11,748 bases of DNA from Candidatus Hydrogenedentota bacterium (lineage in GTDB: Bacteria; Hydrogenedentota; Hydrogenedentia; Hydrogenedentales; CAITNO01), in contig JAGLCZ010000764.1 of the NCBI GenBank assembly GCA_023145975.1, positions 1 to 11,748 on the forward strand, read 5' to 3'. Position 1 is the stretch's first letter; each line of letters starts with the position of its first letter. Position numbers and translations under genes: made by a program. The notes under the pieces were generated by a model. The model was not told where the DNA came from and ran no database searches. It was given only the letters and a program-made list of their open reading frames with translations. Of the stretch, positions 6,620 to 11,748 are shown piece by piece.

Positions 6620-7140
6620 TACGCTGGTTTTAGTTCCGGGGTGCTTCGCGGAAAGTCCTGTTCCATAAATATCTGACCTTCCAGGTCGTGAATGGACAGG
6701 TGCAGTACCGTGCTGCTAATGTCCATAAGCCCGACGCTTGGATACCGCATCCGATCCAGTCCTGCCTTTAAATGCCCAGGGTTCATCATGGGAATTCCCT
6801 GGCGTACCACAATCCCGTAGTGATGGGTATGTCCCATAAGGCATAAATTCAGGTCACAGGTGAGAGGCGGCAGATCGTCAGCAGAATGGGCATAGGCAAT
6901 GCGTACGCCTTCAATATCTTCTATCACCATGTTGGGTACATGCGGGTCGTTGTATTCCGGGCACCATAATCCGGGCACGCCTGTTATGGGGTAGCCCTTT
7001 CCTTCGAGTGCTTCCTTATCGGCATAGTCGTCGCCGAGATGAATGATATGGACGGCATGCAAATCGTTTATTAAAAGCTTTGCGGCTCTGTGCATTAATC
7101 CCGTGTTACGGTGCGTATCACTGATGACTCCCAGAATCAT
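6619..7140 (-). CDS. YfcE/MJ0936-type metallophosphoesterase
   Basis: 173 residues, the normal size for this calcineurin-like family of small two-metal phosphoesterases. The motifs run in order: ISDTH (D8, H10), HLGDD (D37), AYAH (H85), MGHTHH (H104, H106) and NPGH (120-123). The usual GN(C/H)D block, whose Asn binds metal, reads GLWCPEYND (57-65), so Leu replaces the conserved Asn; N64 might compensate. No signal peptide is present, so it is cytoplasmic. Relatives hydrolyse model phosphodiesters, but the natural substrate is mostly unknown. The start overlaps the stop of the DUF6807 gene as ATGA, with a poor ribosome site of its own, so translation is probably coupled. The C-terminal 30 residues are less conserved in appearance. 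Confidence 0.85.
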   Translation of the reverse strand: MILGVISDTHRNTGLMHRAAKLLINDLHAVHIIHLGDDYADKEALEGKGYPITGVPGLWCPEYNDPHVPNMVIEDIEGVRIAYAHSADDLPPLTCDLNLCLMGHTHHYGIVVRQGIPMMNPGHLKAGLDRMRYPSVGLMDISSTVLHLSIHDLEGQIFMEQDFPRSTPELKPA

Positions 7141-8093
7141 GAGCTTTTTTCCACGTCTTGTTTATATTGCTGATACAAGTCTTCGCACTGTTTCTGATCC
7201 AGTGGGGTTTCGGAGAGGATAATGCGACATGCAATCCGCAACGGTACACCGGGCTTCAGATCGGGTTCAAAGAATGCACCGAATCGTCCATAGAGACGTG
7301 CAGAATATTGCGGTTGCCCCGTAATGAGTTCCGGTGACGTGAGGTGTACTATCCAGTAGCGTTTGCCGCCTATGGGCATGCTGCCGCATATCCACCATGC
7401 GCCGTCGATGATATCGTTACCCAGGGTAACAGCACCGTCGGGAAGGATATATTCCGTTTCATTTTCGTGTTCAGAAACTTCGTTAGCCATACGTATCTGC
7501 ATACCCGCATGTTGGGCATCACCACGTAATTGGATGGGACCTGCCAGCGTTTTCAATACAGAAATAAAATCCACTACACGCATCCCTTTTTCACCGGGAT
7601 AGGCAACAAGGGTGCGCTCCTCTTCGATGAAGGGCTCCATATTTTCTGCCGCCCATAGGATACGTGCTGTCTGGGAAATACGATTTTCGTTGGCATCAAA
7701 GGAAATCCATTCTTCCAGCTGTTGATGCGCATAGATTTCCCGTCCCTTGTCTTTTTTGCCGGTGCGCATGTGCCAGGTATCTACCACGCTGTCGCCGATA
7801 TGCGTCGCCTTCCAGCCGATGAACAGTCCCCGATGATGGGAATATTTACCGCCTGATCCTTTAGTAATGGGAAATGCACCTTCAAAATCATAGAGATGGG
7901 TATACACCTTGTATGCCAGTTCCGGATTGTTCTTGTCGAAGGGGGTTGTGACAGTGCGCAGCCAGGTTTTTCCGTTCAGCTGCGCGTCCAGTCCCTGTTC
8001 AACCGTAAATCCGTCTGCAGGCTCTGCAGCGTTACCGCCGGCAGCCAGCAGGATCACCCAAAGAAATAAGCCGCTCCATTTAATAGACTGCAT
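7137..8093 (-). CDS. Exported DUF6807 (PmoA-like) protein
   Basis: 318 residues with a Sec signal peptide (core about 7-20, likely cleavage NAA|E after residue 23). The mature part has the family's features: a TPFDK segment near 50, KYSHHRGLFIGW (83-94) with the H86-H87-R88-G89 signature, GDAQHAGMQIR in the middle, and a WWICGSMPIGGKRYWIV block after it. The family is often labelled methane oxygenase PmoA in databases, which is misleading: it is not the particulate methane monooxygenase subunit. It is common in Planctomycetes and Bacteroidetes beside sugar-acting genes, with no proven reaction. GGAG lies eight bases before the ATG. The gene follows the TPR protein gene after 53 bp and overlaps the phosphoesterase gene by four bases. 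Confidence 0.85.
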   Translation of the reverse strand: MQSIKWSGLFLWVILLAAGGNAAEPADGFTVEQGLDAQLNGKTWLRTVTTPFDKNNPELAYKVYTHLYDFEGAFPITKGSGGKYSHHRGLFIGWKATHIGDSVVDTWHMRTGKKDKGREIYAHQQLEEWISFDANENRISQTARILWAAENMEPFIEEERTLVAYPGEKGMRVVDFISVLKTLAGPIQLRGDAQHAGMQIRMANEVSEHENETEYILPDGAVTLGNDIIDGAWWICGSMPIGGKRYWIVHLTSPELITGQPQYSARLYGRFGAFFEPDLKPGVPLRIACRIILSETPLDQKQCEDLYQQYKQDVEKSS

Positions 8094-8146
8094 TGTTATA
8101 CTCCATCTCAGGTTGTAATCTTATTTCACAATAGATATAGCACGGG

Positions 8147-10258
8147 TTACTGGAGGTAACTGCGTACGGGTTTGAAGGCTTCTGTTTCTGCTTCTTCTTC
8201 GTTCGTACCTTCACTGCGCGCTCTTCGTTTTTTCACTTCCTCTGCAGGTGCATTACAGCGTTCCGCTTCGTCGAGGTAGTGCTGCGCATCTTCGGGCTGC
8301 TGCATGACTGTGGAAATATCGGAAAGGGCGAGCCAGGCGGTGTATCGTTTCGGATGTGCTTCCGCTGCGCGTTTGAACCAGTTTTTCGCTTCCTGAATAT
8401 TTTTCATTTCAAGGGCAAAGGCGCCGAGTAATTCTTCAGCAGTGGGGGTTTCCGGCGTGGTGAATTGCGAGGCATATAGCAGTGCGCCTTCCCAGGCCTG
8501 GAACATTGCAGTCTGTTTTGCCAAAAGTAACCATGCACCATCGCCTTGTGCTTTTGTTGAGCCCCATTGTGCAATAAACTGGTTAGCCTGACCGCTTCGT
8601 GCCAGGGTGTTCCCCATCAGTGCCCAGGCGCGTTCCTGTTCTGGCTCGCGGCGTAACGCCAGTTCGAGCCAATAAAAAGCGCGCATCTTATTTCCTAACA
8701 GTAATTCACGTTCTGCAGCATTAACATATCCCAGGGGGTTTGTAGGATCGTCTGCCATCTGCTGCCGTGCCTTGTCCCAAAGTTCTTCGGCAGCGTTGTA
8801 TGCCATCGCACTTTGTTTTTGCAGGCGACCTGCTTCGCTTTGCTCCGGCGGATCTAACAGACGCGCAAATTGCTGCGCAGCATGGGTGGTGTCTCCCATG
8901 CGTATGAGTACTTTGCCGTACCGTATTACATCGTCCGGCGACAAGGAACCTGTCTTCCGGGCGAGGGCATAATAGTCTGCGATTTGTCCCGGCTCCTCCA
9001 TTTCGTCGCGGGTACGTGCCAGGGCGATAGTGGCTTTATATCCTGTGTCGGTGAAGGGCATTTTTGACAGGAACGGCTCAAGCAGGGACGCGGCTTCTTC
9101 AATATACCCTGCATCGAAGATATGTTCTCCCAGGATACGTCGTGTTGCGTTGACTGCCCCGCTTTCCTGTTCCTGCCATATTGCCAGTGCTTCCTGTAAC
9201 AGTGCGAAGCGCGTTTCTTCCGATGTTTCCCGTTGCGCTGATTCGATGTAGTGTAACACCAGCATGTCCCGCAGTACAGGGTCTTCCCTTTCCGCGATCT
9301 GTTGTTTCAGTGAAGGGATGGGATCCACATACGGAAGTGCCCGCTTGAAGGAAAATATGCCGCCGGCGGACAGCAGGACTATCATGAATATGGAGAAGAC
9401 GCGCTGCACATTTTTTCCGGGTAACAGGACAAGCAGTCCTGCTGCGAAGAAGGCTGCCGCGCTGGACAGAAGCAGCAGGGGGACGGGCGGCGTCAAGGGC
9501 GTGAAGGAAGCACCGGAATAGTGGAGTACCGCCGCTGCTGCGGCTGAAATCATCAGCATAAGGCCCCACGCTGTCCAGGCAGGCTGTAACCGCAATCTAC
9601 CTGCAGCGGTCAGACGGGATAGATCCAGGACGATCAATATAACAGGAAGCAGCAGCATTCCCGGATGTGCCGCTGCGGCAAGTGCCAGTGCAATGGATGC
9701 AAGTACAAGGCTCAGATAATCGGTGTCGGTGTTTTTCCGGGTTGCCTTCAAAAATAATACGGCTGCCGCTGAAGCGCAAGCCGTCCCGAGGAGGACGGGT
9801 AAGGCGTTAAGATTTGCCAGTGCATCCACTGCAGCGGGGGACACTGCAAAAAGAACGGCTCCCAGCATAGGCGCGGTTATGGATTCCCTGCGGGACAGCC
9901 ACAAGCGCAGTACCTGAAACAGTACCATGGCCGTAAATACAAAGGTCAATAACGCTGCTGTACGCAGCAGGATCATGGAACCTCCGCCCAGCCACCAGAA
10001 AAAGCCGATAGCCAGTGTGCTCAGGGGCGAAGCGGGTAAGCGGTCCAGTGCAGTAATAGCGGTATGGGGATGCTGCAGCAGATCGTCAAATAACAGGAGT
10101 TGAAATTCACCGCCCTGCATGGGGGCGTACAGCAGGTTGAAATGTACCAGCAAGGGAATCATTACAACGACGAAGAGTGCTATAAGGTGAAGTGCCCGTC
10201 CAGTACGAACGGGGTCGCCTTCAGAAACACGGGGGGGAGGGGATATATTTTCCGGCAT
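8147..10258 (-). CDS. Multi-pass membrane protein with C-terminal TPR domain
   Basis: 703 residues from the ATG at 10258, chosen because GGAG lies nine bases upstream; in-frame starts at 10273 (ATG) and 10291 (TTG) lack a well-placed ribosome site. Residues about 24-310 hold roughly eight to ten hydrophobic segments. The rest is soluble and helical, with TPR-like pairs ending in phrases such as AFYWLELALRREPEQERAWALMG and AKNWFKRAAEAHPKRYTAWLALS. The tail is acidic and then basic. The membrane part has SPAAVDALANLNALPVLLG, like the HP-EAVANV-RAELLA segment of TMTC-type GT-C glycosyltransferases with TPRs, but the catalytic acidic loop of GT-C enzymes is not clear (FDD after the first segment is the nearest). 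It may be a degenerate glycosyltransferase or a scaffold. It is the first gene of the central series. Confidence 0.8.
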   Translation of the reverse strand: MPENISPPPRVSEGDPVRTGRALHLIALFVVVMIPLLVHFNLLYAPMQGGEFQLLLFDDLLQHPHTAITALDRLPASPLSTLAIGFFWWLGGGSMILLRTAALLTFVFTAMVLFQVLRLWLSRRESITAPMLGAVLFAVSPAAVDALANLNALPVLLGTACASAAAVLFLKATRKNTDTDYLSLVLASIALALAAAAHPGMLLLPVILIVLDLSRLTAAGRLRLQPAWTAWGLMLMISAAAAAVLHYSGASFTPLTPPVPLLLLSSAAAFFAAGLLVLLPGKNVQRVFSIFMIVLLSAGGIFSFKRALPYVDPIPSLKQQIAEREDPVLRDMLVLHYIESAQRETSEETRFALLQEALAIWQEQESGAVNATRRILGEHIFDAGYIEEAASLLEPFLSKMPFTDTGYKATIALARTRDEMEEPGQIADYYALARKTGSLSPDDVIRYGKVLIRMGDTTHAAQQFARLLDPPEQSEAGRLQKQSAMAYNAAEELWDKARQQMADDPTNPLGYVNAAERELLLGNKMRAFYWLELALRREPEQERAWALMGNTLARSGQANQFIAQWGSTKAQGDGAWLLLAKQTAMFQAWEGALLYASQFTTPETPTAEELLGAFALEMKNIQEAKNWFKRAAEAHPKRYTAWLALSDISTVMQQPEDAQHYLDEAERCNAPAEEVKKRRARSEGTNEEEAETEAFKPVRSYLQ

Positions 10259-10654
10259 GGCATTGGACTCCATAGAATATGCTGGTCCCAAACAACGGGT
10301 AAAAACAAGACGTTTTATCGGTGTTTAGCAGCAGAGTATAAATTGAATGTGATAAGTATACCTGCTGTGCTATAGCAAACGCATCCAATATTATTTTTTC
10401 CATGGGGGCGCGGCTAATCCTGTCCCTCTCCCTGGGGATTGTAATTGTTTTTTTATGGGAGGTTGGGCGTGAATCTTGATTCGGTAGATATATCGCTTTG
10501 CCTCATACATCATTGTATGGTGCAGGTATCCTGCCCCGTCGGCATCCCGGTTTCTCTCATCGACGCAGGAGATGCGGGAATACCGTCATCCATAAACACA
10601 CCTGATTCGCCTGGAAAATAGGTGGGCTGGAAGCGGTTCCGTTGTTGGGGCAAG
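10259..10654. other. Intergenic region between the toxin-antitoxin module and the TPR gene
   Basis: The left 260 bases should carry the promoter of the TPR gene. A -10-like TATACT lies on the minus strand at 10340-10335, but no convincing -35 was found. A small dyad GAATC-TT-GATTC lies at 10471-10482. The right part is filled by the left copy of the 93-bp repeat. No protein gene is supported: minus-strand open frames here are out of frame with the TPR gene or run through the repeat. Confidence 0.6.
10521..10613. repeat. 93-bp interspersed repeat, left copy
   Basis: This matches 11641-11733 in the same orientation at 90 of 93 positions (differences at 10527, 10542 and 10557). The match stops abruptly after CCTGATTCGCCTG. 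The copy begins with a small hairpin, GCAGG-TAT-CCTGC (10522-10534). It lies 42 bases downstream of the HepT stop codon. It looks like a short non-autonomous interspersed element rather than a gene. Confidence 0.9.
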
Positions 10655-11035
10655 TTACGAACCGGCGTCTTCATGTTTATCGCCATTGACCGGATCAGAT
10701 GCAATGGTCATCAGTATATTGCTGATCTGTTGTCGTAAAGGTGGAATATCGCGGATAGCAGTGGTGTAGACTTCTTCCCAGTCAACTTCAAAATAATCGT
10801 GAACAATAGCATGGCGCATTCCCGTGATAGCACGCCAAGGCAAATGTGTATGCTGAGTTTTCAGGTCGCTGGACAAGCGATTTACCGCTTCGCCAATAAT
10901 TTGAATATGGCGTAACACGTGAGAGCGAATCATTTTGTCTGCATAAAATATTTCGTGCTCGATTGGAGTAGTTTCCACTACTTCATTAATGGCATCAAGA
11001 ATATCCGCTAACAGAAGTGGGTCGGTTCGTTTCAT
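10655..11035 (-). CDS. hepT: HepT-like HEPN-domain toxin (DUF86)
   Basis: 126 residues, the usual size for HepT. The all-helical HEPN domain covers about 5-112. It has the catalytic RX4HXY motif as R74-HAIV-H79-D80-Y81, typical of the RNase toxin of HepT/MntA pairs; in characterised pairs the Tyr is AMPylated by MntA to neutralise HepT. ADKMIRSHVLRHIQIIGEAVNRL (32-54) matches the conserved helix before the motif. The ATG overlaps the stop codon of the upstream nucleotidyltransferase as ATGA, with AGGA about ten bases before it, so the two are translated together. No catalytic residue is missing. The last 15 residues are polar and end just before the left repeat copy. Confidence 0.93.
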   Translation of the reverse strand: MKRTDPLLLADILDAINEVVETTPIEHEIFYADKMIRSHVLRHIQIIGEAVNRLSSDLKTQHTHLPWRAITGMRHAIVHDYFEVDWEEVYTTAIRDIPPLRQQISNILMTIASDPVNGDKHEDAGS

Positions 11036-11322
11036 AGTGGCACAACTTCCTGCATGACGTGTTGACGAAATCGCGGTCGCATTCCTCCCTCGCTGATTAT
11101 ATCCACCTTCACGCCCAATAACTCTTGCAGATCCATGAGAAATTCACCGTGGTCAAAGAGAGAACGACCCGGGTCGAATCGGACAATCAAATCCAAATCT
11201 GAGGATTCTGTGTTGTCGCCGCGAGCAACCGATCCGAAAATACGGATATCATGAGCCCCGTAACGTTGGGCGATATCAAGGATATCATCCCGATATTGGT
11301 TTAATGATTTGCGCGTGATCAT
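11032..11322 (-). CDS. mntA: MntA-like minimal nucleotidyltransferase antitoxin
   Basis: 96 residues from the ATG at 11322. This is preferred to a GTG at 11370, whose extra residues resemble nothing in the family; GAAGAGA lies about eleven bases upstream. The fold is a minimal pol-beta-type nucleotidyltransferase: GSVARGD (30-36), SDLDL with D42 and D44, and the third metal ligand D74 in VKVDII. All three acids are present, so it should be active and transfer AMP to HepT (known for the family). It is cytoplasmic. It precedes and overlaps the HepT gene by four bases, the normal order for many such modules. Confidence 0.93.
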   Translation of the reverse strand: MITRKSLNQYRDDILDIAQRYGAHDIRIFGSVARGDNTESSDLDLIVRFDPGRSLFDHGEFLMDLQELLGVKVDIISEGGMRPRFRQHVMQEVVPL

Positions 11323-11518
11323 GTTGTTGTATTTTCTCTTCGCAGAATACCCTGCGGTTTGACATAGCACTGTTTAATCTACAGTCGTGTTGTTCAGAGG
11401 AATGTTTCGAGGGTCGCTCGCATCGCATACCGACCTTCACATAAAGCCAACTAGGAATATACTCGCACGCAGCAGTAAATGTCAACCGGGAATATTCGAA
11501 TGCGTTGACTTGGATCTG

Positions 11519-11547
11519 AACGGTGTTTGCCCTGGACACCGTTTTTC
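11519..11547 (+). terminator. Intrinsic terminator-like hairpin facing the plus strand
   Basis: Arms AACGGTGT (11519-11526) and ACACCGTT (11536-11543) form a perfect 8-bp stem around a 9-base loop, followed at once by TTTC, giving a run of five T from 11542. On the minus strand no T-run follows, so it points right. No plus-strand gene precedes it, which leaves its purpose open: the end of an unseen antisense RNA, or a relic. Confidence 0.5.
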
Positions 11548-11640
11548 TTACGGTTAGATGGGTGAATCAGAAGCAGCCAGCACTACAAGAACTGAGTTTC
11601 TATTCTTTTTTCGTAAGGTCAGGAGGAGAAGCAATTGTGA

Positions 11641-11733
11641 TGCAGGCATCCTGCCCCGTCGTCATCCCGGTTTCTCCCATCGACGCAGGAGATGCGGGAA
11701 TACCGTCATCCATAAACACACCTGATTCGCCTG
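11641..11733. repeat. 93-bp interspersed repeat, right copy
   Basis: This is in the same direction as 10521-10613, offset by 1120 bases throughout with no gaps. It opens with the hairpin GCAGG-CAT-CCTGC (11642-11654). After CCTGATTCGCCTG the two copies diverge. Here CCTGATTC repeats once, followed by AATCCGTCATT at the window edge, so the element or a neighbouring copy may continue outside. Confidence 0.9.
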
Positions 11734-11748
11734 ATTCAATCCGTCATT

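Larger units (their letters stand above)
11323..11748. other. Intergenic region right of the toxin-antitoxin module
   Basis: No gene is supported in these 426 bases. The part next to MntA should hold its promoter, but no clear -35/-10 pair was seen on the minus strand; a TTGACA near 11357 is on the other strand and lacks a -10 at 17 bases. A plus-strand terminator-like hairpin lies at 11519-11547, and the right copy of the 93-bp repeat fills the end. A minus-strand open frame covering 11285-11539 has odd composition and overlaps MntA, so it is not called. Confidence 0.6.

Noticed and set aside
7137..8093. Methane monooxygenase subunit PmoA.
   Set aside because: The database name PmoA for this family does not mean the membrane methane monooxygenase. 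The protein is a soluble exported one without membrane segments after the signal peptide.
11285..11539. Minus-strand open frame of 84 codons running into MntA.
   Set aside because: It overlaps MntA in a different frame and covers the terminator hairpin; composition looks non-coding.
10521..11733. CRISPR array.
   Set aside because: Only two copies 1120 bp apart, each 93 bases long, with protein genes between them.

Overview
All substantial genes lie on the minus strand, so transcription runs from right to left. The gene set suggests an uncultured Gram-negative bacterium of the Planctomycetota/Lentisphaerota/Hydrogenedentota kind. The grounds are exported Gfo/Idh-type oxidoreductases, an exported DUF6807 protein, exported parallel beta-helix proteins, a sigma-54 activator with an FHA domain, and short interspersed repeats. 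This placement is inferred from gene content only; there is no rRNA or marker gene.

Right end (10521-11748): a two-gene HepT/MntA toxin-antitoxin module, minimal nucleotidyltransferase first and HEPN partner second, with an ATGA overlap. Two direct copies of a 93-bp repeat (90/93 identical, exactly 1120 bp apart) flank it. A terminator-like hairpin facing the plus strand lies between the module and the right copy.

Centre (2875-10258): first a multi-pass membrane protein with a large TPR tail. Next comes a coupled pair, an exported DUF6807 (PmoA-like) protein and a small metallophosphoesterase, joined by an ATGA overlap. After a 156-bp gap with a plausible promoter follow an Eis-like N-acetyltransferase, an exported Gfo/Idh/MocA-like oxidoreductase and an exported parallel beta-helix protein. 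The exported proteins suggest work on carbohydrate or glycan outside the cytoplasm; no substrate can be named.

Left end (1-2874): an FHA-GAF-AAA+-Fis sigma-54 activator, then the N-terminal 117 residues of a protein running off the left edge that resembles the leader of very large alpha-amylase-like proteins. The 530-bp gap upstream of the activator is the most interesting non-coding stretch. It holds two near-identical dyads 23 bp apart, a good -24/-12 sigma-54 promoter match on the plus strand about 110-140 bp further on, and two long inverted repeats. No plus-strand protein gene follows, so a sigma-54-dependent small RNA controlled by the divergent activator is a testable hypothesis.
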